Source: an uncultured Saprospiraceae bacterium (GTDB taxonomy: Bacteria > Bacteroidota > Bacteroidia > Chitinophagales > Saprospiraceae). Taken from it: 64,000 bases of DNA. The stretch is from contig CALLPI010000004.1 in NCBI GenBank assembly GCA_938015595.1, positions 62,001-126,000 on the forward strand. The letters are read 5' to 3'. Made by a program: the position numbers and the translations under genes. Below are positions 14,397 to 23,375 of this stretch, piece after piece. The notes beneath the pieces are model-generated. The model was not told where the DNA came from, ran no database searches, and saw nothing but the letters and a program-made list of their open reading frames with translations. Each line of letters starts with the position of its first letter. Within the stretch, counting starts at the first letter, position 1.

Positions 14397-16850
14397 CTAC
14401 AAGAAATTTGCAATCCTAATGATTTCAGCAAATACTCCAGCAGCCGTAACCTCTGCTCCAGCGCCTGGTCCGCGCACTACTAATGGCCGCTCTTTATAGC
14501 GCTCGGTGGTGAACACAATCATATTGTCGGCACCACTCAAGCCATAAAACGGGTGCGATGCGCCCACTGCTTCCAGGCCGATAGTGGCATTGCCCTCGTC
14601 CAATTTGGCTACCATGCGCAGCACTTGTCCTTGGGCTGCCGCTTGCGCGCGTTTCTGCTCGTACTGATTATCTATTTGTGCCAGCTCCTGGAGGAAGTCT
14701 TCCACTGAGGCTGCTTGCAGGCATGTGTCAGGCAGTAGTGGGCGTATTTCAATGTCTTCTGCTTCGATAGCCAGGCCAGTTTCGCGAGCTAGAATGAGCA
14801 GCTTACGGCGCACATCCATGCAGTTGAGATCATCGCGAGGGTCAGGTTCAGTATAGCCCAGCTGCATGGCTTGGCGCACTGTGTCGCTGAAACGCAACCC
14901 CTCGCGGAACGTATTGAAGATGTAAGAGAGCGTACCAGAGAGCACACCTTCGATGCACAGGATGCGGTCGCCGCTATCCAGCAGATCGCGGAGTACGGAA
15001 ATGACCGGCAGGCCGGCACCTACGTTGGTTTCGTATTCAAATAGTACGCCGCGCTTAGCCGCAATGGCTTTGAGGCGTTGGTACTGCAGCCACGAAGAAG
15101 AAGTGGCAATCTTGTTGGGTGTGGAGATGGAGATGCTCGAGTCAAGGATGGTCTCGTAGTGCGGCACAATTTTGTCGCCGGCAGTATTATCCACAAAGAT
15201 GGTATTGCTAAGGTTGAGCGACTTCATCTGCTGTACAAAAGCACTGGGTTCGCTGGCCAGTTCGGATTCAGATAGCCGCTCCCGCCATTGGTTTAAAGGT
15301 ATGCCTTCAGGGTCAAATACCATTTTGCGGCTGTTGGCCAGGCCAACCACTTTGATTTCCATGGCGCGTTTTTCGCGTAGGTATTGCGCCTGCCGGCGTA
15401 TTTGCTCCAGCAGGGTACTGCCAATGAGGCCGGTGCCCACTATAAAGAGATGTACGTCCTGGGTGTCAGAAAGGAAGAAGGCTTCGTGCAGGGTATTTAG
15501 CGCTTTGGCCTCATCTTCGCGGCTGACGACAATAGAGATGTTTAACTCGGAAGAACCCTGTGCGATGGCCACCACGTTGATGCCATTTTTGCCTAGCGCC
15601 TGAAACAACTGCCCCGCAATGCCAGGCCGGTAGCGCATGTTTTCGCCAATGACGGCAATAACCGAAAGCCCTGTTTCTACCTTGACTGGCTCCATCCAGC
15701 CACGCTGAATTTCGGTGCTGAATTCTTTTTCCACCAGCTTGCGCGCCTTGGCGGCCAACTGGGGCGATATGGCAAAGGTAATGGAGTACTCTGACGACCC
15801 TTGCGTGATGAGGATGACATTAATGCTGCCACCGGCTAGGGCGTTGAACAAGCGGCCGGCAATGCCCGGCACGCCAAAGATGCCACTGCCCTGTAGAGTG
15901 AGCAGTGCGACTTCGTTGATGGACGACAGCCCTTTGACTGGCAAGTTGCTCGGCTCAGACTTGTCGGATACTACTGTACCAGCAAAGGACGGGTTGAATG
16001 TATTTTTGATGATCAGAGGTATGCGCTTGGCTAGCGCTGGCTGTATGGTAGGCGGGTAGATGACCTTGGCACCAAAGTGCGACATTTCCATGGCCTCGGC
16101 GTAGGTCATGGAGCTGAGGGTAAAGGCTTTTTTTACTTTGCGGGGGTCGGCGGTGAGCACGCCGTCCACGTCCGTCCATATTTCAATGACCCGGGCATCG
16201 AGCGCAGCCCCCAGGATGGCCGCGGTGTAGTCGGAGCCACCGCGCCCTAGAGTAGTGGTCAGGCCGCCTTTAGTTGAGCCAATGAAGCCTGTAACTGACT
16301 GTATTTCAAGGTTTTGGTAAAAATACTCGCGAATTTTTTCGTTCGTGGTTTCAAAGTCCACTTGGGCACTGCCGAAGCGGTTGTCGGTTTTGATCACCTT
16401 GCGGGCATCCAAGTAAGCGGCGTTCAGGCCAGCCTGGCGCATGACCTGGGAAATGAGAAAAGCTGAGTTGCGCTCGCCGAAGCTGATGACGTAGTCAAGC
16501 GTACGGGGTGAAGCCTCTCGCACCAGGAAGATGCCGTATAGCAGGCTTTTGAGCACGTCAAAGTTATTTTCCAGTTCGGGCAGTACTTGTCCCAGGTAGC
16601 GGTCTTTGAGCAGGCTTTGAGCTGCATCGAGGTGGCGTTGGCGCACGGCATCAAACAAGTCGGTGTAAGAAGCGTCGCCGTCAGCGGCTTTGTTGGCCAT
16701 AGCAATGAGAGCATCAGTTACGCCAGAGAAGGCGGAAAAAACCACTGCAAATTTTTCGCCTTGCTGGTAGTAGCTTTTTAGGATTTCTACTATGCTGCGG
16801 ATGCGCTCAGGCGTACCTACCGAAGAGCCACCGAATTTCAGCACTTTCAT
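14397..16850 (-). CDS. thrA: Bifunctional aspartate kinase / homoserine dehydrogenase I
   Basis: An 817-residue cytoplasmic fusion enzyme that performs the first and third steps from aspartate to homoserine. Residues 1-290 are the aspartokinase (MKVLKFGGSSVGTPERI; LGRGGSDYTAAILGA). Residues about 310-460 hold two ACT regulatory domains, seen as the paired segments GVPGIAGRLFNALAGGSINV and RPGIAGQLFQALGKNGINVV, which normally bind threonine for feedback inhibition. Residues 465-817 are the NAD(P)-dependent homoserine dehydrogenase (LFIVGTGLIGSTLLEQI; GVLSGTLSYIFNTF). Length and order match E. coli ThrA. With thrB and thrC it makes the full threonine branch; the thrA-thrB gap is 371 bp. Confidence 0.96.
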   Translation of the reverse strand: MKVLKFGGSSVGTPERIRSIVEILKSYYQQGEKFAVVFSAFSGVTDALIAMANKAADGDASYTDLFDAVRQRHLDAAQSLLKDRYLGQVLPELENNFDVLKSLLYGIFLVREASPRTLDYVISFGERNSAFLISQVMRQAGLNAAYLDARKVIKTDNRFGSAQVDFETTNEKIREYFYQNLEIQSVTGFIGSTKGGLTTTLGRGGSDYTAAILGAALDARVIEIWTDVDGVLTADPRKVKKAFTLSSMTYAEAMEMSHFGAKVIYPPTIQPALAKRIPLIIKNTFNPSFAGTVVSDKSEPSNLPVKGLSSINEVALLTLQGSGIFGVPGIAGRLFNALAGGSINVILITQGSSEYSITFAISPQLAAKARKLVEKEFSTEIQRGWMEPVKVETGLSVIAVIGENMRYRPGIAGQLFQALGKNGINVVAIAQGSSELNISIVVSREDEAKALNTLHEAFFLSDTQDVHLFIVGTGLIGSTLLEQIRRQAQYLREKRAMEIKVVGLANSRKMVFDPEGIPLNQWRERLSESELASEPSAFVQQMKSLNLSNTIFVDNTAGDKIVPHYETILDSSISISTPNKIATSSSWLQYQRLKAIAAKRGVLFEYETNVGAGLPVISVLRDLLDSGDRILCIEGVLSGTLSYIFNTFREGLRFSDTVRQAMQLGYTEPDPRDDLNCMDVRRKLLILARETGLAIEAEDIEIRPLLPDTCLQAASVEDFLQELAQIDNQYEQKRAQAAAQGQVLRMVAKLDEGNATIGLEAVGASHPFYGLSGADNMIVFTTERYKERPLVVRGPGAGAEVTAAGVFAEIIRIANFL

Positions 16851-16882
16851 ATGAAGTGTGGGATTAACATTAAACGAAAGCG

Positions 16883-16890
16883 CAAAGGTA
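16883..16890 (-). promoter_or_regulatory. Bacteroidota-type -7 element for thrA
   Basis: Minus-strand TACCTTTG, 33 bp before the thrA start, in the 49-bp gap after the beta-helix lipoprotein gene. Confidence 0.45.
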
Positions 16891-16899
16891 GGGCAAAAA

Positions 16900-18129
16900 T
16901 CAATTGCCGGGCTTTTTTGGCGCGGCTGTATTGCAACCCCAGTAAGGCGCCACGATCTTGCTGATCTTGTCGAAGCCGTGGGCAGCGTCTATGTTGGCAA
17001 AGCGGAGTTGGGTAGTATCCTGGCGAATGCAGAGGCGCATGGGGTTGAGCCCTGCAGGTTGGGCAGGGTCGGTAATGCCGTCGTAGAGGATATCCTGGGG
17101 CTTGCCGGCAAAGAGCACATTGACCATCTTGCCAAAATCGCGGCTGAGGTCGGGCAGGGCGCGCTTGCGTTTGTACGTATTATCGTAGATGGCAATGTCG
17201 AAAGAGTAAGGGTTGTAAGTACTGTCGGCCCAGGGCTTTTCTGTGATCTGATAGCTGGCCACGGCCGTGCCGACAGTTTTATGGCCAATGATTTCATTTT
17301 CAAATACTTCTACGTTTTTAGCCGCCAGCAAGATAATGCCGGTTCCGGGGGGTACAATGCCCACAATATTGCCTTCGGGGGCAAAGTTGGCGTGGTTATT
17401 GTCTTGTATGATATTGCGATATACCTGGCAGGTGTGGCCATTGACCAGGGGCAAGTCGGGCAGGTCAAATACCAGAATACCGCCGGTATTGCCTTCAGCA
17501 CGGTTGTTGTACACCTCTGCATTGATGCAATTTTCGATTTCGATACCAGCCACATTACCGTGTACGTAGCAGTTGCGCACTATCACCTCGCGTGATTGGC
17601 CTACGTAAATGCCGGCATCAGAGGCATAGGAGGCTTCGCAACTGTCAATGAGCAACTTGGAACAAGCTACCGGGTAGAGGCCGTAGCCGCCGTTGCGTTC
17701 GTCGGGGCCGTTGCTCCAGGTGGTTTTTAGGCGCAGCAGAGTCGCGCCAGTGCAGTTTTGCAGCTTGATGGCATCGCCTTTAGTGTCTGTCACGGTAAAG
17801 TCGCGTAGGGTCACGGAGTCGGCGGTGATTTTGAGTCCTTCAGCACCGGTTTTCTGATAGCGGAAGGAGAGCACCGTCTTGTTCATACCTGCACCGGCAA
17901 TGGTAACGCGAGGTATGCCGTCGAGGGAGAGCGGGCGGTCCAGCTCGAAGTGGCCTTCGGGCAGTTGGATGACGTCGCCAGGCTTGGCATCCAGTAGTTG
18001 CTCCTGGATGCGGTTGTAAAAGGCTACGTCAATTTTTGGCTCCAAGGGGGCAGAAGCAGAGCGGTCTTTTTTACAAGATACTAGCAGAAGTACAACCGGC
18101 AAGACCATATAGAAAACAGACCAGCGCAT
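16900..18129 (-). CDS. Lipoprotein with parallel beta-helix (pectate-lyase-like) fold
   Basis: A 409-residue exported lipoprotein. A short signal peptide ends in the lipobox LLLVSC (Cys 19) followed by KKDRS. The body is a right-handed parallel beta-helix, seen as serial repeats of about 23 residues: GIPRVTIAGAG, ADSVTLRDFTVT, CSKLLIDSCEAS, SREVIVRNCYVHG, CINAEVYNNRAEGN, AKNVEVFENEIIG. Such proteins often act on or bind polysaccharides, but no catalytic residue set was identified. Lys-Lys after the lipid cysteine does not fit the surface-export signal known in some Bacteroidota, so a periplasmic location is possible. Function unknown. Confidence 0.8.
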   Translation of the reverse strand: MRWSVFYMVLPVVLLLVSCKKDRSASAPLEPKIDVAFYNRIQEQLLDAKPGDVIQLPEGHFELDRPLSLDGIPRVTIAGAGMNKTVLSFRYQKTGAEGLKITADSVTLRDFTVTDTKGDAIKLQNCTGATLLRLKTTWSNGPDERNGGYGLYPVACSKLLIDSCEASYASDAGIYVGQSREVIVRNCYVHGNVAGIEIENCINAEVYNNRAEGNTGGILVFDLPDLPLVNGHTCQVYRNIIQDNNHANFAPEGNIVGIVPPGTGIILLAAKNVEVFENEIIGHKTVGTAVASYQITEKPWADSTYNPYSFDIAIYDNTYKRKRALPDLSRDFGKMVNVLFAGKPQDILYDGITDPAQPAGLNPMRLCIRQDTTQLRFANIDAAHGFDKISKIVAPYWGCNTAAPKKPGN

Positions 18130-18155
18130 GATTTTTTGCAGGAAAGTTAAACGTT

Positions 18156-18188
18156 TTTGCTAATAATCGAGTAAGTTTGATACTTTCA
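18156..18188 (+). promoter_or_regulatory. Probable promoter of fdhD
   Basis: TTTG at 18156-18159 and TACTTTCA at 18181-18188 (one mismatch from TAnnTTTG), separated by 21 bp, close to the ideal Bacteroidota -33/-7 spacing. The ATG follows 10 bp later, which implies a very short leader. Confidence 0.35.
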
Positions 18189-18198
18189 TCTATTCAAC

Positions 18199-19056
18199 AT
18201 GGCCAAGGCGACATACACAGGTACCAAGGCGCATCAATTGCTTCGCGTAGAGCAAGGCCAGCAAGGCCTCCACGAGGATGTGCTGGCCGTAGAGGAGCCA
18301 TTGGAAGTACAATTGGCCTGGGGAAGCAGCTCGGCTCGCCGGCGGCAAAGCATTGCGGTGACCATGCGCACTCCTGGCCACGACTTTGAGTTGGCGGTGG
18401 GCTTTCTCTTTACCGAGGGGTTGATCAGCCGCTGGCAAGATGTAGCCCTCATCCGGTACGTGCAATCACAGGAAGACGAAGCCCTCGGTGGGAGCGCCCT
18501 GGTGGTAGAGCTTCAGCCCAGTGTGCAGGTGGATGCGGAGCGCCTGACGCGCCGTTTTTACGTTAGTTCCAGTTGTGGTGTATGCGGCAAGGCTTCCATT
18601 GAGTCGGTGTATGTGCACGCCAGTTTTCAGCTCTTGCCTGATGTGCCGGTATTGCGCAGGGAGGTGCTGTACCGCCTGCCGACGGCGCTTTCGCAGCGGC
18701 AGGATGTGTTTTCGTGCACTGGCGGCATCCATGCGGCCGGATTGTTCAATGCCCAGGGCGAGTTGTTGCTGCTCCGGGAAGACGTAGGCCGTCACAATGC
18801 CGTAGATAAACTTGTAGGTGCAGCTCTACAGCAGCACTTGTTGCCATTGCGCCGCCATATCTTGTTGGTGAGTGGCCGGGCGGGGTTTGAGCTTTGCCAA
18901 AAAGCACTTCTGGCCGGTATTCCCGTCATGGCAGCCGTAGGTGCGCCATCCAGCTTGGCGGTAGCGCTGGCCGAAGCCCATGGCATGACGCTCATCGGCT
19001 TCTTGCGCGAGGAGCGCTTCAACGTGTATGCTGGCCGGCAGCGGCTGTTGCTTTGA
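18199..19056 (+). CDS. fdhD: Formate dehydrogenase accessory sulfurtransferase FdhD
   Basis: FdhD moves sulfur from the cysteine desulfurase IscS onto the bis-MGD molybdenum cofactor, which formate dehydrogenases need. The 285-residue protein has the two-cysteine loop SSSCGVCGKASIE that carries the persulfide. It also has FSCTGGIHAAGLF, the motif LREDVGRHNAVDKLVGAAL, and LLVSGRAGFELCQKAL, all FdhD signatures. No formate dehydrogenase or molybdenum cofactor gene is nearby. Its stop codon directly abuts the end of the convergent psd gene. Confidence 0.95.
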   Translation: MAKATYTGTKAHQLLRVEQGQQGLHEDVLAVEEPLEVQLAWGSSSARRRQSIAVTMRTPGHDFELAVGFLFTEGLISRWQDVALIRYVQSQEDEALGGSALVVELQPSVQVDAERLTRRFYVSSSCGVCGKASIESVYVHASFQLLPDVPVLRREVLYRLPTALSQRQDVFSCTGGIHAAGLFNAQGELLLLREDVGRHNAVDKLVGAALQQHLLPLRRHILLVSGRAGFELCQKALLAGIPVMAAVGAPSSLAVALAEAHGMTLIGFLREERFNVYAGRQRLLL

Positions 19057-19707
19057 CTAAGGCAAAGTAGCCAGTACCGTTTTATTACCTTTGACTATGT
19101 CGCCCAGGCCGACGGCTATTTCGCTATCGAGAGGAAGGAATACGTCCACCCGGGAGCCAAACTTAATGAAGCCCAGCTCTTGCCCCTGTGTTACTTGTTG
19201 CCCCACGTGCAGGTAGTTGCAGATGCGACGCGCCACGGCGCCGGCTATCTGGCGTACCAGCACTTCGCCGCGCGCATGGCCAATGACAGTGGTAAATCGC
19301 TCATTCTCAACAGAAGACTTGGGATGCCAGGCTACCAGGTACTTGCCCGGATGGTATTTGACATAGCGCACTTCGCCAGAGATGGGGCAGCGGTTCGCGT
19401 GCACATTCAGCGGCGACATGAAGATGGAAATCATCCAGCAGCGCTTTTGGATGTACTCCGGTTCTTCTACCGCTTCAATGACTACCACCTTGCCGTCGGC
19501 AGGTGCATACACCAGGTGGAGGCTCTCCCTGGCAATCAGTCGCTTTGGGTTTCGGAAAAACTGTACTACTAGTACACTCAATACCGCCGCCAAGAGGCCG
19601 AATACCGCTGTGGCAAGCGCCGAAACCTGGCTCAGCCCGGCTATGCCCAGCGCCGAGCCTGCCAGCACAGCGATAATTGGCCGGCGTCCTTCGCGATGTA
19701 TTTTCAT
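19057..19707 (-). CDS. psd: Phosphatidylserine decarboxylase (short bacterial type)
   Basis: Converts phosphatidylserine to phosphatidylethanolamine at the inner membrane. It is made as a proenzyme that cleaves itself to create a pyruvoyl group. The 216-residue length and the cleavage motif FIKFGSRVDVFLP, where the serine of GS becomes the pyruvoyl, fit the short PSD-A-like class. APADGKVVVIEAV and ISIFMSPLNVHANRCPISG are the typical catalytic-region motifs. Two hydrophobic segments near the N-terminus (residues 11-48) anchor it. It abuts fdhD tail to tail with no spacer. Confidence 0.94.
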   Translation of the reverse strand: MKIHREGRRPIIAVLAGSALGIAGLSQVSALATAVFGLLAAVLSVLVVQFFRNPKRLIARESLHLVYAPADGKVVVIEAVEEPEYIQKRCWMISIFMSPLNVHANRCPISGEVRYVKYHPGKYLVAWHPKSSVENERFTTVIGHARGEVLVRQIAGAVARRICNYLHVGQQVTQGQELGFIKFGSRVDVFLPLDSEIAVGLGDIVKGNKTVLATLP

Positions 19708-19821
19708 CTATTGCGCAATTTTATGGCAAAGTTCGGCTTTGATTCGGTAAATCATTGTCGAAATATCTATTTTTAGCCCGTCGGGGAGACATGCCTGATT
19801 CCGCCAATGCATAAACGCGCT

Positions 19822-20925
19822 ATGACCAAACGCATTTACATGGCCGCTACCAGTCAGCACGTGGGCAAAACCACCTGCACCCTCGGGCTGACTGCCGCGT
19901 TGCGCCGCAAAGGCCTGCGCGTGGGGTATTGCAAGCCTGTAGGCCAAGAATTTGTGGACCTAGGCGACCTCAAAGTGGATAAAGACGCTTTGCTCTTCTC
20001 CACCATTATGGGATTTATATTAGACGCCTCCCTGCATAGCCCCGTCATTGTAGGCAGCGGCCTTACCAAAGCCTACCTGGAAAACCCCGACATATATCAA
20101 TTTGCCGAACGCATTACCCGTGCAGTAGATGCTCTGGACTCCATGCACGATGTTGTAGTGCTCGAAGGCACTGGCCACCCGGGGGTAGGTAGTGTCATTG
20201 ATATGAGCAACGCCGACGTGGCCGCACTCACCCATTCGGAGGTAATCATGGTGGCAGAAGGCGGCATTGGTAGCACCATTGACGAACTCAACGTAAACCT
20301 GGCGTTATTTAGGGAGCAAGGTATTCCTATTAAGGGCGTCATCGTCAACAAAGTGCTGCCGGCTAAAATGGAGCAGGTGAAGTATTATGTAGGCAAAAAG
20401 CTAGATCGCTACGGCATCCCAATGCTGGGGCTACTGCCTTTTGAAAAGTCGCTCACCTTCCCCATTATGGAAACCATCTTGCAAGCAGTAAAAGGGCAGG
20501 TCGTCTTTCACGAAGAGCGCCTCGACAACCGCATCGAGCAAATCATCTCCGGGGCACTGGTGGAGCGCGGGGAGTTTGGCGCCTTACATAACCTATTGGT
20601 CATCGTCAACTACCGCCGCTTAGACCATACCATTGAAATTATAGACGACATTGCCCGCCGCCAGGGCATCAGCGGCAGCCCCTTGGCCGGCATCATCATC
20701 AATGGAGAAGGTGAGTTTGTACCCCAGTTCCTCGACGACTTCTCCTGCAAAGCCTATGTCGAAAAACACCATATCCCCGTTATTGCCACTACCCTGGACA
20801 CCTACGGCGCAGCCCTCAAAATCGGTAAGCTCGAAGTAAAAATCAACACCCGATCCTTGTGGAAGGCCGAGCGCGCCATTGAGCTTTTTGCCCAGCACGT
20901 GGATGTAAGCCCGCTATTGACCTGA
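19822..20925 (+). CDS. BioD-like P-loop ATPase with DRTGG-type domain
   Basis: A 367-residue cytoplasmic protein. Residues 1-215 form a dethiobiotin-synthetase-like P-loop domain: AATSQHVGKTTCTLGL (Walker A), VVVLEGTGHPGVGSVIDMSN (Walker B region), and IKGVIVNKVLPAKMEQVKYY. Residues 216-367 resemble the DRTGG domain that follows in the N-terminal half of long phosphotransacetylases (FHEERLDNRIEQIISGAL). The catalytic transacetylase domain is absent, so this is a stand-alone homologue of that regulatory half. A role near acetyl-phosphate metabolism or as a regulator is only a guess. The ATG at 19822 places the P-loop at the normal distance. Confidence 0.75.
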   Translation: MTKRIYMAATSQHVGKTTCTLGLTAALRRKGLRVGYCKPVGQEFVDLGDLKVDKDALLFSTIMGFILDASLHSPVIVGSGLTKAYLENPDIYQFAERITRAVDALDSMHDVVVLEGTGHPGVGSVIDMSNADVAALTHSEVIMVAEGGIGSTIDELNVNLALFREQGIPIKGVIVNKVLPAKMEQVKYYVGKKLDRYGIPMLGLLPFEKSLTFPIMETILQAVKGQVVFHEERLDNRIEQIISGALVERGEFGALHNLLVIVNYRRLDHTIEIIDDIARRQGISGSPLAGIIINGEGEFVPQFLDDFSCKAYVEKHHIPVIATTLDTYGAALKIGKLEVKINTRSLWKAERAIELFAQHVDVSPLLT

Positions 20926-20985
20926 CGTGCCCAGAGAGGTATCACGGTGGTTTCAGACGGCATCCGCCTTGCGCCTCAGGCACAA

Positions 20986-21254
20986 GAAGACAACTCAAGT
21001 GGTAAAACGCATCTGGTAGGCAAAAAAGCCCAACGAACTGGGCTTGTACGATATGAGCAGCAATGTGCGGGAGTAGTGCTAAAACGACTGGCATGGTAAT
21101 TTACATTACAATAGTACGGATGGCAGCGCGTGAGAGGATGCCCCCGGGGCCTCTAACCGCGTGAACCGCGGAAGCAACTGGAACAACGATCCGCAGAACT
21201 GCCGCACCGCCGAACCCCAACAACAACAACGTCGGCTTTCGTCTGGCCCTTTAG
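20986..21254 (+). pseudogene. Decayed formylglycine-generating-enzyme-like (SUMF1) gene, resembling a DGR target
   Basis: Broken frames spell the C-terminal part of an FGE/SUMF1-fold protein. From 20986 the peptide reads EDNSSGKTHLVGKK. A frameshift in the A-run at 21022-21027 leads to KPNELGLYDMSSNVRE, where intact members have MSGNVWEWC; stops TAG and TAA follow. Then comes GASNRVNRGSNWNNDPQNCR (from about 21146), and after another shift NPNNNNVGFRLAL and a stop at 21252. The AAC-rich end with RG(G)SWNN-PQNCR and NNNVGFRLA matches the variable-region layout of C-type-lectin/FGE proteins diversified by retroelements. No reverse transcriptase lies in the window. Sequence to about 21440 may be its 3' remainder; no gene is seen there. 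Confidence 0.7.
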
Positions 21255-21537
21255 CTCACGAGCAAGTCGGATAGCTGCTAATGAACAGATGGTTGTCCCG
21301 TCTCTGCCCTGCCGGTGGGGTAAGAAGGTAGCATTGCGCCGCAAGGAGCAGCAGCGTTGGTAGCCCGCGGATGGCGAAGATTCTGCCGCTTCGCCTTTTC
21401 ATGAGGCGCTGCGATGAGACGGGGAGGATGCAGTGGATTTGTCAAGGTTTTAACTATCTGAGGCCTTTGGCCCGTTGTGCATGACAACAACTTTTGCCCA
21501 GGCCTGGCGTTTTCTATGCTGTACATTTTTTGGTATT

Positions 21538-23343
21538 ATGAAACGTCTCTTGCTTATTTGTATAGCTTGCCTGGGCATAGCCTTCGGCTTGTACGCCCAA
21601 GATACCCGCTTGGCGCAACAGTATTTTCAGAATGGCGAATACGAGAAAGCCGCCGTGCTCTTCGAGCAACTCTATGAAGCTAACCCGCAAAACGACTACT
21701 TCTTTGAGCGATATGTGGACTGCCTCATTGCGCTGGAGCGCCACGAGGCCTGCGAAAAGGCAATTAAAAAACAGCTCAAGCGCGACCCCCGCAACCTCAG
21801 TCTGTATGTGACCCTGGGCCGCCTGCTGGAGCAGCAGTACAAAGACGCCGAGGCCGAGCAGCAGTACCAGGCTGCCATCGGCCAGATTTCCAAGGAGCAC
21901 TTCCAGATCATCCGCCTGGCTACAGCCTTTACCAATGCCGCCAAGTACGACTACGCCATACAGACCTACGAAAAAGGCGCTACTCTGCTCAAGGACAACG
22001 TCTCTTTTGCCTACTATCTGGGCGATCTATACCGCCGCAAAGGCGATGTGCCCAAAATGATTGACGCCTATCTCAACAGCTTGGCCAACTCCCCCGACCG
22101 GCTGAACACCCTACAGTCCACCTTTCAGCGGTTTTTCACGGCTGAAGAATACAATGAACTGCAAAAACAACTCTACGCCCGCCTCCAAACGGATGAAAAT
22201 GCCGTGTTCTACACCGAGATGTTGGCTTGGGCCTTTATGCAGCAAAACGACTACCGCAACGCTCTGCGCCAGTTGCGCGCCCTCGATAAGCGCCTGCGCG
22301 AAAATGGCGCGCGCGTATTTCAGTTGGCTCAGATTGCCGCCGGCGCCAAAGACTACGACTCCGCTATTGCTGCCTATGACTACATCGTGGAAGACAAAGG
22401 CCGTAACTCTTCTTTTTACCTCGAGTCCAAGCGCGAAGCTCTACGCTGCCGTCGCCTCAAGATCACGGAGGGCTCAAGCTACACCCGCGACGACCTGCTC
22501 CAACTGCGCATCCAGTACGAAAACTTCCTCACCGAGTTTGGCCGCTCGCGCATTACCGCCGGTATCATTGCTGAACAGGCCGAACTGGAAGCCCTTTACC
22601 TCAATGACTTAGACAAGGCCATCGCGTTGCTCACCGAGGTTATCGAATTTCCTAACCTCGACCCCATTGTAGGCGCTAATGCCAAGCTCAGCCTCGGCGA
22701 CTACTACCTCATGCAAGGCGAAATCTGGGAAGCCACGCTGCTCTACTCTCAAGTGGACAAGGCCTTCAAGGAAGATGCCCTGGGCAACGAAGCCCGCTTT
22801 CGCAACGCCCGCCTCTCCTACTTCGATGGCGACTTCCAGTGGGCGCAGGCGCAGTTTGACATCCTCAAAGCTTCCACCTCCAAGTTCATCTCCAACGACG
22901 CCATTGACCTCTCCGTGTTCATCATGGATAACCTCGGCCTCGACACCACTGCCGAAGCCCTCAGCCTCTACGCCCAGGCGGAGTTGCTTGTGTTCCAGAA
23001 CCGCTTCAACGAGGCTTTCCAGAAGATGGAGGAGTTGCTGAATGCCTTTCCGGCCCACTCCCTCGAAGACGATGTGCTCTACCTCAGGTCCAAAATTTAC
23101 CAGAAGCAGCGCGACTACGCTAAGCAAGCTCAAACCCTGCAACGCATTATTGACGGCTACCCGGAAGAAATCCGCGCCGACAATGCCTTATTTGAACTGG
23201 CCGAACTATATCAGACTCACCTCAACGACTCGGAAAAGGCCAAGGAACTGTACGAAAAGCTCTTCATCGAATACTCCTCCAGTACCCTGGCAGTGGAGGC
23301 ACGCAAGCGTTTTCGTCTGTTGAGAGGAGACAAGGTACAATAG
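21538..23343 (+). CDS. Secreted tetratricopeptide-repeat protein
   Basis: A 601-residue exported protein. A signal peptide (MKRLLLICIACLGIAFGLYA, then QD) is followed almost entirely by TPR helices, for example LAQQYFQNGEYEKAAVLFEQ, FAYYLGDLYRRKGDVPKMID, KLSLGDYYLMQGEIWEATLL and LFELAELYQTHLNDSEKAKE. TPR arrays hold protein partners; here it would be a periplasmic or outer-membrane-associated scaffold. The ATG at 21538 gives a clean signal peptide; an upstream in-frame start at 21475 would bury it. A distinct 571-residue TPR protein lies at 56336. Specific role unknown. Confidence 0.85.
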   Translation: MKRLLLICIACLGIAFGLYAQDTRLAQQYFQNGEYEKAAVLFEQLYEANPQNDYFFERYVDCLIALERHEACEKAIKKQLKRDPRNLSLYVTLGRLLEQQYKDAEAEQQYQAAIGQISKEHFQIIRLATAFTNAAKYDYAIQTYEKGATLLKDNVSFAYYLGDLYRRKGDVPKMIDAYLNSLANSPDRLNTLQSTFQRFFTAEEYNELQKQLYARLQTDENAVFYTEMLAWAFMQQNDYRNALRQLRALDKRLRENGARVFQLAQIAAGAKDYDSAIAAYDYIVEDKGRNSSFYLESKREALRCRRLKITEGSSYTRDDLLQLRIQYENFLTEFGRSRITAGIIAEQAELEALYLNDLDKAIALLTEVIEFPNLDPIVGANAKLSLGDYYLMQGEIWEATLLYSQVDKAFKEDALGNEARFRNARLSYFDGDFQWAQAQFDILKASTSKFISNDAIDLSVFIMDNLGLDTTAEALSLYAQAELLVFQNRFNEAFQKMEELLNAFPAHSLEDDVLYLRSKIYQKQRDYAKQAQTLQRIIDGYPEEIRADNALFELAELYQTHLNDSEKAKELYEKLFIEYSSSTLAVEARKRFRLLRGDKVQ

Positions 23344-23360
23344 CGCTAGGTAGCGCTAGG
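23341..23360. repeat. Two tandem copies of a 10-bp unit
   Basis: TAGCGCTAGG occurs twice in a row, beginning at the stop codon of the TPR gene and lying between convergent genes. Each unit contains the palindrome TAGCGCTA. Role unknown; it could help form a stem at the transcript end. Confidence 0.4.
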
Positions 23361-23375
23361 CTGTTCATCGGGCGC

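Noticed and set aside
14300-14399. Minus-strand frame ending in a Cys-rich tail (GSSGGCGCS) after thrA
   Set aside because: It has no ATG, GTG or TTG start, is closed by a stop only about 33 codons upstream and overlaps the thrA 3' end; most likely chance.
15187-15195. Exact DnaA box TTATCCACA inside thrA
   Set aside because: Single occurrence within coding sequence with no cluster or AT-rich tract around it; treated as chance.
21371-21484. 37-codon open frame after the FGE-like relic
   Set aside because: Short, arginine/leucine-rich, no similarity recognised, and lies in the decayed region.
20926-21537. Complete diversity-generating retroelement
   Set aside because: No reverse transcriptase, no accessory gene and no second repeat copy in the window; only a decayed target-like gene is supported.
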